A stretch of 64,000 nt of DNA from JALZKA01 sp963725035 (GTDB taxonomy: Bacteria > Actinomycetota > Thermoleophilia > Solirubrobacterales > 70-9): the NCBI GenBank assembly GCA_963725035.1, contig CAVRWX010000019.1, forward strand, positions 186,001-250,000, read 5' to 3'. The notes beneath the pieces were generated by a model. That model ran no database searches. It was not told the DNA's origin and saw only the letters and a program-made list of their open reading frames with translations. Shown piece by piece: positions 1-7,400 of the stretch; the first letter of the stretch is position 1; every line of letters begins with the position of its first letter. A program made the position numbers and the translations under genes.

Positions 1-1
1 G

Positions 2-226
2 TTCGTCCGCTTCGGCGGCGAGCTGGGCGACGTCTATGAGGGCTTCGTCCCCGCCCGGACGCTCCGCGGCGAGCGGTTCGATCTGAACGAGACCGAGACG
101 GCGCTCGTGGGCGGTCGGACCGGGCGGGAAGTGCGCTTCGGAGACCCGATGACGGTCACGGTCTCGGGAGTCGAGGCAGCGCGGGGCAGAACCGACTTGG
201 AAGAGATCCCTGTTGCTTCAAGCTAG
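2..226 (+). CDS. rnr: Ribonuclease R, C-terminal fragment (partial at window edge)
   Basis: The first 74 codons visible belong to a gene that starts outside the window and ends at a TAG at 224-226. The translation has the pattern of the C-terminal S1 RNA-binding domain of RNase R/VacB: an 'FVRFGGELGDVYEGFVPAR' stretch, then a beta-rich region with 'FGDPMTVTVSGVEAARG' and a short acidic tail. RNase R is a processive 3'-5' exoribonuclease that degrades structured RNA and works with SmpB/tmRNA in trans-translation. smpB starts 4 bp after this stop, and rnr-smpB is a classic conserved pair, which supports the call. Only the tail is present, so the catalytic RNB domain cannot be judged. Confidence 0.8.
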   Translation, partial: FVRFGGELGDVYEGFVPARTLRGERFDLNETETALVGGRTGREVRFGDPMTVTVSGVEAARGRTDLEEIPVASS

Positions 227-230
227 GTAG

Positions 231-710
231 ATGGCAAAGAAGGGAAAAAGAAAGCTCGCCTCGGGCGACGTCGCGACGAACCGCCGCGCTTCACACAAGT
301 ACGAGTTCGTCGAGAAGTTCGAGGCCGGCCTTCAGCTCCAAGGCACCGAGGTGAAGTCGCTGCGGGGCGGGAAGGCGATGCTCGCCGACGCCTATGCCGT
401 CGTCGACGACGGCGAGGTGTGGCTTCGCAACATGCACATCCCTCCGTATCCACCGGCCGCCCAGGAGAACCACGAGCCTGATCGCCCGCGCAAGCTCCTC
501 CTCCATGCTCACGAGATCGAGCGGCTGGTCGGCGCAACGGCCCAGAAAGGCCTCACGCTCGTGCCCATTCGGGTTTATTTCAAGGGCCCGCGGGCGAAAG
601 TAGAGATCGCCCTTGCCCGGGGCAAGGAGGGTCGCGACCGCCGCCGCGAGATCCGCGACCGTGAGGTGCGGCGCGAGGTCGAGCGCGAGATGCGCCATCG
701 CATGCGGTGA
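231..710 (+). CDS. smpB: SsrA-binding protein SmpB
   Basis: SmpB (159 aa, the usual length) binds the tRNA-like domain of tmRNA and delivers it to stalled ribosomes. Family signatures are clear: N-terminal 'NRRASHKYEFVEKFEAGLQL', 'GTEVKSLR.GKA.L.DAYA', 'LRNMHIPPY', 'RKLLLHAHEI' and 'PIRVYFKGPRAKVEIALARGK', followed by a basic Arg-rich C-terminal tail, the part that inserts into the mRNA path of the ribosome. The start ATG at 231 is 4 bp after rnr and follows a GGTAG. The partner RNA gene ssrA is found on the minus strand about 6 kb away (6455-6824), so both components of trans-translation are in this window. Confidence 0.97.
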   Translation: MAKKGKRKLASGDVATNRRASHKYEFVEKFEAGLQLQGTEVKSLRGGKAMLADAYAVVDDGEVWLRNMHIPPYPPAAQENHEPDRPRKLLLHAHEIERLVGATAQKGLTLVPIRVYFKGPRAKVEIALARGKEGRDRRREIRDREVRREVEREMRHRMR

Positions 711-800
711 GGGCCTACTCGCTGAGTCCCTCCATCGAGGCTTACACCCCGCCCACGGCGAGCGAGGAATCCGCCCGGCTGGTGTGAAACGATAGGCGCG

Positions 801-2624
801 ATGCGCTCATTCAGGCTTCAGCGCTCCGGCAAGGGCGACGAGGACGACGAAAAGCAGGAGGATGCCGAGGCATCTTCCGGCGACCCCGCGGCGCCGGAGG
901 GCGAACCGGTGGATCCGCCCGCCGGTCGTCCCGCGAGCATGGTGCAGCCCACGCCCCACGGCGATCGGCTCCCGCACCCGCCGCCATCACCCGGGCTGAT
1001 CGGCATCGAAGAGCCCGCGGGGCAGCGCGCCGCCGAGGTCGACGAATCCGCGCCTGACTCAGTGGCCCCGCCCAGCTCACCGCCGCCCCCGGCGCCAGCC
1101 GCATCGGCTGCGCCCGAGACGGCCGCGATGCCCGCACAACCCGAGACTCCCGAAGCGGCCGAGACACCGGATGCAGGCCAGCCAACTCCACCGGATGAGG
1201 CGCCGGCACCGCCGATGCCGCCCCCGCCCCAGGCACCGGCCACTCCGTCCGACCCGAAGCAGGCTAAGCGCGCAGCAAAGCTTGAAGAGAAGCGCCGCAA
1301 GCAGGAAGAGGTCAAGCAGGCAAAGGCCGAGAAGCTCGCTCAGAAGAAGGCCGCGGCAGAGGCGAAGAAGTCCCAGGGCTCATCCCGCGGGTTCTTCGGC
1401 ATCGGCGGAGGCAAGCAGTCGCGCGAGGAGAAGGCCCGCCTGGCCGAGGCCCAGAAGGCCGAGCGCGCGAGCGCTCGCGAGGAGCGAAAGCGTGTCGCGC
1501 TTGAGCGCCGCGAGGCGGCGAAGGCTGCCAAGGCCGCGAAGAAGTCGGGCGCTCCCGTGCCGCCGGCCATTCCGGCGCCACCGCCCGCGTCTCTTCCGGC
1601 TCCCGCGCCAGAGGAGCCCCAGCTGGACACGATCATCCACCAGCCTTCGAGGGAGGAACCCCCGGCCCCCATGGCGCAGCCGGACGCCCCGCCGGCGCCT
1701 GAGCCTCCAGCCCCCGATGTGCCTGCGGCCCCCGCCGTGGCAGGCGGGCTGATCGGCGGCGACTCGCTAGCCGAAGCGGCCGAGCGGGCAGCGCTGGAGA
1801 GGCTCGAGGAATCCGAGCAGTCCGAAGACGTCGATCCGATCGAGGCAGAGGCAGATCGCCTCGTAGCGCAGGCCGTTGCGGCTGAGAACGCGCCTGCCGA
1901 TGCCGAGGCGCCGGAGGCCGAAGAGGCACCGGACGTGGAGGCGGAGCCAGCACCAGAGCCCGAACCCGAGCCAGATCCCGCACCGCCAATTGTCGCGTAC
2001 CAGCCGCCCCCGGTCGCGCCCGCGGTGCCCGAACCTGTGCCGGCGCCCGAGCAGTCTCTTGACGAACTCCGTGCGAACGTCGCCAAGCTCGGCGAGGAGG
2101 CCGCGGCAGAGGCGGAGGCCCGCGTTCGAGCTCACGCGGACCGCACGGAGCCCGAGCGGTCGAAGCTCCTGAACGAGCTCCAGGACACCGAGCGCCAGCT
2201 CGAGGAACGCCGCGTCCAGGAGCAGGCACTCGCCGCCGAGCTCCGCGAGACGGAGCTGCGTCTGCTTGAAAGCCAGCAGCGCACTGCTGAGGCGCTCGAG
2301 CGCGCCGCGGAGCGCCTTGAGGACGTCGAGAGCCGTGCGGCCGAGGCCGAGGCGCGCGTCGCTCGCGCGGAGCGGCTGGCGAAGCTGAAGTTGGACGAAG
2401 TCGAGCGGGGCAGGCGCCTGCGCGATCTCCTCGACCGCATCTCCGAGGCAGAGGCCCGCGCCACCGAGTCCGAGAATCGCGCGAAGTCCGTTGTCGACGG
2501 CATCTTCGCCCCGGAGGAGTACGCAGCGCTTGAGAACGGCGCAAGCCTGGCGGTGCCATTCGAGCCGGCGGCAAGCGACGAGCCGGAGCCCGAGCCAGAA
2601 CCGGAGCCGGACCCCGAGCCATAG
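801..2624 (+). CDS. Pro/Ala/Glu-rich coiled-coil protein of unknown function
   Basis: A 607-aa protein with very biased composition and no family I recognise. Roughly: residues 1-150 Pro/Ala/Glu-rich; 150-235 a Lys/Ala/Arg-rich helix containing a 'GFFGIGGGK' break; 240-425 Pro/Ala/Glu-rich with two short hydrophobic 'GLIG' motifs (one near residue 70, one near 315); 425-575 a long charged coiled coil with heptads of Ala/Leu and Glu/Arg; last about 15 residues an EP/DP repeat. There is no signal peptide or membrane segment. The overall design resembles TolA-like or scaffold proteins that reach across a distance, but this is only an analogy. It starts 91 bp after smpB and is followed by a 45-bp palindromic repeat. 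Antisense reading frames over it are composition artefacts. Confidence 0.6.
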   Translation: MRSFRLQRSGKGDEDDEKQEDAEASSGDPAAPEGEPVDPPAGRPASMVQPTPHGDRLPHPPPSPGLIGIEEPAGQRAAEVDESAPDSVAPPSSPPPPAPAASAAPETAAMPAQPETPEAAETPDAGQPTPPDEAPAPPMPPPPQAPATPSDPKQAKRAAKLEEKRRKQEEVKQAKAEKLAQKKAAAEAKKSQGSSRGFFGIGGGKQSREEKARLAEAQKAERASAREERKRVALERREAAKAAKAAKKSGAPVPPAIPAPPPASLPAPAPEEPQLDTIIHQPSREEPPAPMAQPDAPPAPEPPAPDVPAAPAVAGGLIGGDSLAEAAERAALERLEESEQSEDVDPIEAEADRLVAQAVAAENAPADAEAPEAEEAPDVEAEPAPEPEPEPDPAPPIVAYQPPPVAPAVPEPVPAPEQSLDELRANVAKLGEEAAAEAEARVRAHADRTEPERSKLLNELQDTERQLEERRVQEQALAAELRETELRLLESQQRTAEALERAAERLEDVESRAAEAEARVARAERLAKLKLDEVERGRRLRDLLDRISEAEARATESENRAKSVVDGIFAPEEYAALENGASLAVPFEPAASDEPEPEPEPEPDPEP

Positions 2625-2694
2625 CCCGAACTCGTCGGATCTGACCCCCACGACCTGAAGACGAAGCTCTCGCTCTCGTAGCCGGCTAGCGCCT

Positions 2695-2739
2695 CGTGTG
2701 TCATTTGGCGTCCTCTCAGAGGTCGCCATTTACCACACG
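2695..2739. repeat. 45-bp palindromic repeat, copy 1 (between convergent genes)
   Basis: Begins CGTGTGTCATTTGGCG and ends TCGCCATTTACCACACG. The outer arms CGTGTG/CACACG and the inner stem GGCG..CCTC/GAGG..CGCC pair around a TCA loop. A second copy lies at 12364-12408. Between the copies the outer bases are almost identical, while a base pair of the inner stem changes on both sides (T-A here, G-C there), as expected for a conserved hairpin. It sits between the 3' ends of two convergent genes. Confidence 0.75.
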
Positions 2740-2828
2740 TCGTCGGTAGAGCCAGTCCTTGTGCGCGGGCCTCGTGTGGTAATCCGCTCCCGCTCAGCGA
2801 AACCTTCGGTACACACCTCGGCGAGTTA

Positions 2829-2850
2829 GGTGCTTCCCATGCAAAGCACC
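2829..2850. terminator. Possible hairpin terminator
   Basis: A 7-bp perfect stem GGTGCTT/AAGCACC with an 8-nt loop lies 12 bp beyond the stop of the minus-strand oxidoreductase gene. There is no T run on either side, so it is at best a weak intrinsic terminator. Confidence 0.35.
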
Positions 2851-2861
2851 AATTCCGGTGG

Positions 2862-4224
2862 CTACAGCCCGTACTCCTCGAGCAGCCGGAGCCAGATCTC
2901 CGTGCGGGTCGGGAATGTGGGAATAGCCTCGACCAGCTTTTCCATCGGCACCTCGCCTGCGATCGCGATCGTCGCCGAGTGGAGCAGCTCGGCTGTCTGA
3001 TAGCCGACGAAGGTGGCGCCGACGACGACTTCGCGGTCCTTGTCGATCACGAGCCGGGACGTGCCCGGCGTGTTGCGGCCGTGAAAGCTGGCGCCGGCAT
3101 TGCCTGAAGTGGAGACATCAACGGTCTCGACGTTCAAGCCCTCTTCCTGAGCATTCGCGGCGGTCAGGCCGACCGCCGAGATCTGCGGGTCCGTGAAGGT
3201 CACGCGGGGCGGCCCGCCCAGATCCGAGCTGGCGCGCGCCTTGCGGCCGAGGATCGTCTCCGAGGCCACGCGTGCCTGGTACTTGCCCGAATGGGTCAAG
3301 GAGCGAGCGCCTGTTGATGTCGCCGATCGCATAAAGCCATTCGTGCCCGTTGACGCGGAGCTGGTCGTCGACCTCGATCCAGTCGCCTTCAGAGAGCCCA
3401 ACCGTCTCCAGCCCGATGCCCGCGCTGTTTGGGCGCCGGCCGGCGGCGACCATCAGCCGCTCTGCCTCAATTGTCTCGCCGCCCTCGAACGTGACGTGAA
3501 CGCGGCCATCCTCGCCCGCGGCGTTCGTGATGCTGACGCCGGTGCGCACGTCGATGCCGTCCTCGACGAGGGCATCCTCGAGCTCCTTCGAGGCGAACTC
3601 CTCCTCGGCGGGCACCAGGCGCGGCGCAACTTCGAGCAGCACCACGGCGGCACCCAGCGAGTTCCAGGCCTGCGAAAGCTCGCAGCCCACCGGTCCGCCA
3701 CCGATGACGATCAGGCTCTCGGGGACCTCGTGGGCGGTGGTGGCCTCGCGGTTGGTCCAGGGATCCGCCTCGGCGAGGCCCGGGATCGGCGGCAGCGAGG
3801 CGGTCGTTCCGGTGGCGACGATGACGGCCTTGCGAGCGCTCAGGACGTCGTCGCCGGCCACGACTCGGCGTTCGCCGTCGAGCCGCGCCTCGGAGCGGAA
3901 GAGCTCGATGCCCCTGTCCTCCAGCCACGGGAGCTGGACTGAGTCGTCGAGGTCGTGAATGACCTCGTCGCGGCGCGCCAGCACCTTGTCAGGAGTCGGT
4001 GCGTCGGAAGCGAGCTCGACCCCAGGCACCCTGCCGACCTCGCCGATCAGCTCCTGCGGTCGCACGAGCGCCTTCGAGGGCATGCAGGCGTAGTAGGAGC
4101 ACTCGCCGCCGACCAGGTCCCGCTCGCACAGGGCAACGTCGAGCCCCGCGTCGGCAAGGCGGCCGGCGGCGACCTCGCCCGAGGGCCCGGCACCGATCAC
4201 GACGACGTCGAACTCCTTCTCCAT
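2862..4224 (-). CDS. FAD/NAD(P)-dependent disulfide oxidoreductase (frameshifted)
   Basis: Pyridine nucleotide-disulfide oxidoreductase of the dihydrolipoamide dehydrogenase/mercuric reductase superfamily, about 450 aa once joined. The N-terminal part (start 4224) shows the FAD-binding 'VVVIGAGPSGEVAA', the redox-active cysteines in 'GGECSYYACMPSKAL', the NAD(P)-binding 'VIGGGPVGCEL' and 'YAIGDIN'. At about 3310 the frame changes by one extra base. The dimerisation domain ('LTHSGKYQARVA', 'VTFTDPQISAVGLT', 'NTPGTSRLVID') continues in the next frame to the TAG at 2862. Instead of the HPTxxE of true lipoamide dehydrogenases it has 'AIPTFPTRTEIWLRLLEEY', so it is probably not the E3 of pyruvate dehydrogenase; a real E3 gene is at 21882. 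The substrate is unknown. Confidence 0.8.
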
Positions 4225-4258
4225 GCCCCTCAGTGTGCCCGGGGACGAGCAGCGTTAC

Positions 4259-5119
4259 TCAGACGTCGTCGAAGTCGCGCTCGAGGAACGTCTCGGACAT
4301 TCCCAGGGCGAGGAGGGCCGCGAGGCCGAGGTAGACGACCGCCACGCCGATCCGGGTCGAGCGCGGGATGTCGTGGAAGGCGCGTGACTCGGGCGTGTTG
4401 CGTGCCTTGAAGCGGTGCCAGGTCTCCATTCCGCCCAGGAGGAGGATCAGGATCATGATCGGGTTCGGGAAGACGAAGGTGAGCGCGACGAGCGCCGCAT
4501 AGCCGGCGTACCAGACCCATGGCGAGAGCGCAGCCATCGCACGGCCGCCGTCGAGCGGCAGCACGGGGAGGAGGTTGAAGAGGTTGAGGAAAAAGCCGAC
4601 GAAGGCGAGCGCCTGCCAGAACTCGTTGCCCGTCGCCTGCCAGATCGCGACGGGAACCAGGCAGGCGAGCGATCCCAGGACGGGGCCTGCGAGGCCCACG
4701 CGCGCCTCGGCGCCGGCATCGTCGCCCATCGACTTGGCCGCCACGAAGGCGCCCATGAACGGGATGAACATCGGCGCAGACGCCTCGATCCCCTCGCGGC
4801 GAAGCTGGATCACGTGCCCCATCTCGTGGATGAGGAGGAGGACGACGAAACCTGCCGCGAACGCCCAGCCCCAGATCAGCGAGTAGGCCGCGATCGAGAC
4901 AAGCATCGTCGCCGAGGTCGAGAGCACCTTGATCTTCGGCAGAAGGAGCAGGATCGCCTTCGCCTTGGTGGCGAACGCGATGACTGCGATCGCGATCGGG
5001 CCGAGGTACTTCTTCGCCCGCTCGGTGAACGACCCCGAACGGCCGCCGCCCGGCTGGATGGGCTCGTAGTCCCTGGGCTCGTATTCGTTGAGCCCTTCTG
5101 GTGTTTCGTTTGCCGCCAC
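4259..5119 (-). CDS. Site-2-protease-like M50 family membrane metalloprotease
   Basis: A 286-aa multi-pass membrane protein. The zinc site of the M50/S2P family is visible as 'HEMGH' in a hydrophobic helix (around residue 105), and the third ligand region as 'LLPVLPLDGGRAM' (around residue 185). Several Ala/Leu/Val-rich segments flank both. The first 30 residues are polar and include a Pro/Gly-rich stretch. Such enzymes cut membrane-anchored regulators or process membrane proteins; the target here is unknown. It is read on the same strand as the FAD oxidoreductase, with its stop 34 bp upstream of that gene's start. Confidence 0.85.
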   Translation of the reverse strand: MAANETPEGLNEYEPRDYEPIQPGGGRSGSFTERAKKYLGPIAIAVIAFATKAKAILLLLPKIKVLSTSATMLVSIAAYSLIWGWAFAAGFVVLLLIHEMGHVIQLRREGIEASAPMFIPFMGAFVAAKSMGDDAGAEARVGLAGPVLGSLACLVPVAIWQATGNEFWQALAFVGFFLNLFNLLPVLPLDGGRAMAALSPWVWYAGYAALVALTFVFPNPIMILILLLGGMETWHRFKARNTPESRAFHDIPRSTRIGVAVVYLGLAALLALGMSETFLERDFDDV

Positions 5120-5169
5120 CCTTCTATTTTGTCGGACGCGGCTTAAGACCCCATGAACCCAATGTGACC

Positions 5170-5646
5170 ATGAGCGAGACGATCACCTTCCTCGAGATGA
5201 CCGACCCGGCCGAGTTGCGCGAGCCGTCGAGCCCGCCGCGGGTCGAGTTCTCGATGCGCCAGGTCCACGATCCGGCCATAAATCGCGACCTCTACGCCGA
5301 GATCGGCGGCCCTCACAAGTGGGTCGATCGCCTGCGGTGGAATGACAAGCAGTGGGCGGCGTGGGAGGGAGGCGTCGAGACGTGGATCGCAGAGGTCGAT
5401 GGCGAAACCGCCGGCTACTTCGAGCTCCGCGTGGACCGCGAATCGACGCTCATCTCGATCTTCGGCATCCGCGAGCCATACCGCGGCAACGGCCTGGGCT
5501 CAGCGCTCCTGACTTATGCCATCAAGCGCGGCTTCGAGCTTGCCCCGAGGGTGTGGGTCTCGACGAACACGATGGACGCCGAGCACGCCTTGGCGAACTA
5601 CGAGGCGCGCGGGATGCGCCCGTTCAGGCGGGAGCGGCTTGGCTAG
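5170..5646 (+). CDS. GNAT family N-acetyltransferase
   Basis: A 158-aa protein with the GCN5-related N-acetyltransferase fold. It has a central beta strand 'GYFELRVDRESTLISIFGIREPYRG', the acetyl-CoA pyrophosphate loop 'YRGNGLGSALLTYAIKRGF' (the Q/RxxGxG/A motif), then 'VWVSTNTMDAEHALANYEARGMRPFRRE'. It will transfer acetyl from acetyl-CoA to an amine; the substrate cannot be read from sequence. The ATG at 5170 is preferred over an upstream in-frame start at 5101, which would add residues overlapping the promoter region of the divergent M50 gene. The 3' end overlaps the convergent gene at 5643 by 4 bp. Confidence 0.85.
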   Translation: MSETITFLEMTDPAELREPSSPPRVEFSMRQVHDPAINRDLYAEIGGPHKWVDRLRWNDKQWAAWEGGVETWIAEVDGETAGYFELRVDRESTLISIFGIREPYRGNGLGSALLTYAIKRGFELAPRVWVSTNTMDAEHALANYEARGMRPFRRERLG

Positions 5647-6449
5647 GGCTTGCGCGGCCGGAGGAGCTCGGCCTTCTCGGCTTCGATCACCTTGCGGTCC
5701 CTCCGCTTGAGGCCCTCATCGAGCGCGTACGCCGCGGCCGCATCGAAATCGGCTTCGGGGTTCTCCACGCGCAGATCCCGTCGCCGCTCGTAGATCCAAA
5801 GGAACAGATCCGTCTCGGTCTTGACGGGGTAGGCCTCCGGCAGCCCGGCCTTGCGCACAGACTCGAGCCCAGGCAGGTAGACGCTGTCGAACCAACTCGC
5901 GGCGATCTCGGCGCTGGGAGGGAGTCGATCGCCGTCTTGGCGAGCCATGTCGTACCCGTGGGCCTTGATCGTCTCGAGGAGCTCGGGATAGCCACGTGGC
6001 CGCGCAAACTCGATTGCGGCGTCCGGGCGAGACTCCGCCAGGCCGCTCTCCTCCATCAAGCGCTCTCGCTGATGGGTGTGGATGAGCTGTGCGAGGCTCA
6101 CGTCCGCCGGAAGCTCGTAGTTGGTCTGAATCCGGGTCACGCGTGCGTCCATGAACTGCATCTCACGCTCGATCGCCAGGGCGACGCGGTGGTGACCGTC
6201 AGATACGAAGTAGAGGCCGCCTAGCTCGTAAGCATCGATCGGCGGGATCTCCCTTTCGGCGAACGCCGATCGCAGCGCTGCAAGCCTCGGTCGTGACGCC
6301 GAGCGAGTCGGGTCGAACCCACGGCTGAAGTCGGTGCTCCGGTCCACCGAGCCGACGATCTTCGAGACCTCGATCTCGACGAGGCCACCGTCCGATTGGC
6401 CGGTGATCCTCAATCGATTGCGGACTTCATCCAAGGGGAGTAGGTCCAT
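5643..6449 (-). CDS. ParB/sulfiredoxin-fold domain protein (paralogue 1)
   Basis: A 268-aa protein. Residues 25-110 look like a ParB-N/sulfiredoxin-type domain: 'EIEVSKIVGSVDRSTDFSRGF', then 'IPPIDAYELGGLYFVSDGHHRVA', where 'DGHHRV' takes the place of the nucleotide-binding GERR loop of ParB. The remaining 150 residues are mostly helical and charged. A clear paralogue with the same layout (GG.YFV.DGHHRVS) is at 34862-35770. No partner ParA is nearby. Notably its start codon lies 6 bp after the 3' end of the tmRNA gene on the same strand, so the two may be cotranscribed. Function unknown; a nucleotide- or DNA-binding role is a fold-based guess. Confidence 0.7.
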   Translation of the reverse strand: MDLLPLDEVRNRLRITGQSDGGLVEIEVSKIVGSVDRSTDFSRGFDPTRSASRPRLAALRSAFAEREIPPIDAYELGGLYFVSDGHHRVALAIEREMQFMDARVTRIQTNYELPADVSLAQLIHTHQRERLMEESGLAESRPDAAIEFARPRGYPELLETIKAHGYDMARQDGDRLPPSAEIAASWFDSVYLPGLESVRKAGLPEAYPVKTETDLFLWIYERRRDLRVENPEADFDAAAAYALDEGLKRRDRKVIEAEKAELLRPRKP

Positions 6450-6454
6450 TTCAG

Positions 6455-6824
6455 TGGAGGCGGCCGGTACTGCCCCGGCGTCCGCGGACGTTGTCTCGAT
6501 GCGTCTACGAGCGTTCCCATCGGAGTCTGATCTCGGCGGCCGGGTCGGTCAATCCGTGGGATACGTCACCGGCGCCATACCTTCCTAAAAATGTCCTCTC
6601 GGATCGAAGGTCGTAACCGAGGAGCGAGCCTGCTTCTTGATACCGGTGATCCGGGCGCAGGCTCCCGGGCCGATACCTAACGGTCCTAGTTGTTGCTAGG
6701 CCGCGAGGGCGAACTCATGGTCCGCAATTATGGTTTTCCAGGGAGAGTTTTACGAGGCCAACCCTGGGTCCTCGACTCGCAACATCGAGGCGAACATGAC
6801 CCACGTCGAATCTAATTCGCCCCC
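6455..6824 (-). ncRNA. ssrA: Transfer-messenger RNA (tmRNA)
   Basis: This 370-nt stretch without a gene on the minus strand has the architecture of tmRNA. The 5' end (6824) reads GGGGGCGAATTAGATTCGAC, matching the conserved GGGG..GA...TTCGAC start. The 3' end reads CGCCTCC plus A (6455), which pairs with GGGGGCG as a 7-bp acceptor stem (one G-U), directly preceded by a 5-bp T stem GCCGG/CCGGC with a 7-nt loop. The tag frame at 6725-6696 is GCG GAC CAT GAG TTC GCC CTC GCG GCC TAG, encoding ADHEFALAA and ending in the diagnostic ALAA-stop. A hairpin (CCTAG/CTAGG, 6685-6700) covers the tag stop, like helix P5. CCA is not encoded (CTG follows). The T loop GGCAGTA is atypical. Confidence 0.9.
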
Positions 6825-6870
6825 TATGTACCCCTCGATTCTAGCCCCGGTGGGGTAGCGTGAAACGAGC

Positions 6871-7338
6871 ATGAGCGACACCGTGAACGAGATCAGCCCG
6901 CAGGGCAAGGCCGAAGCCGAGGCTGAGCTGGAGGAACTTCGGGACGTGAAGCGCCCGCGCATAGTCGCGGCGATCAAGGCTGCGCGCGAGGAGGGCGACC
7001 TCTCCGAGAACGCCGAATACCACGCCGCGAAGGACGAGCAGGGACACCTTGAAGCTCGCATCCGGATGCTCGAGGACCTCCTGGCCAACGCGGAGGTGGT
7101 CGAGGCGCCGACTGGCGGCAAGGCCCAGGTCGGCTCCCGAATCTCGTTTCGCGACAAGGACTCCGGTGAGGAGAAGGATGTGACCCTGGTTCATCGCCTT
7201 GAGGCGTCAATGTCCGAGGGCAAGCTCTCCGCCGAGAGCCCGGTGGGGCGGGCCCTCATGGGTGCCTCAAAGGGGGACGCGGTCAAGTTCGAGACGCCGA
7301 ACGGCGCCAAGAGCCTGGAGATCCTTAGCGTTGGGTGA
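6871..7338 (+). CDS. greA: Transcription elongation factor GreA
   Basis: A 155-aa protein of normal GreA length. Residues 10-80 form the coiled coil that enters the RNA polymerase secondary channel, with the family motif 'REEGDLSENAEYHAAKDEQG' whose acidic tip residues activate cleavage of backtracked RNA. Residues 85-155 form the FKBP-like domain ('VGSRISFRDKDSGEEKDVTLV', 'SPVGRALMGASKGDAVKFETPNG'). The ATG at 6871 follows a GAAACGAGC sequence. It is divergent from the tmRNA gene, and the 46-bp gap must hold both promoters. Confidence 0.97.
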   Translation: MSDTVNEISPQGKAEAEAELEELRDVKRPRIVAAIKAAREEGDLSENAEYHAAKDEQGHLEARIRMLEDLLANAEVVEAPTGGKAQVGSRISFRDKDSGEEKDVTLVHRLEASMSEGKLSAESPVGRALMGASKGDAVKFETPNGAKSLEILSVG

Positions 7339-7400
7339 TAAACCTTAGGTCGGCCCGAGAGGGCGCACGGAAGCGGGGGCCAAACAAAGGAGCTCGACGG

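Noticed and set aside
5101..5169. N-terminal extension of the acetyltransferase from 5101
   Set aside because: It would cover the start region of the divergent M50 protease gene and adds residues not typical of the family; ATG 5170 is better.
6681..6703. Hairpin CCTAG/CTAGG taken as a transcription terminator
   Set aside because: It lies inside the tmRNA gene and matches the helix that holds the tag stop codon.
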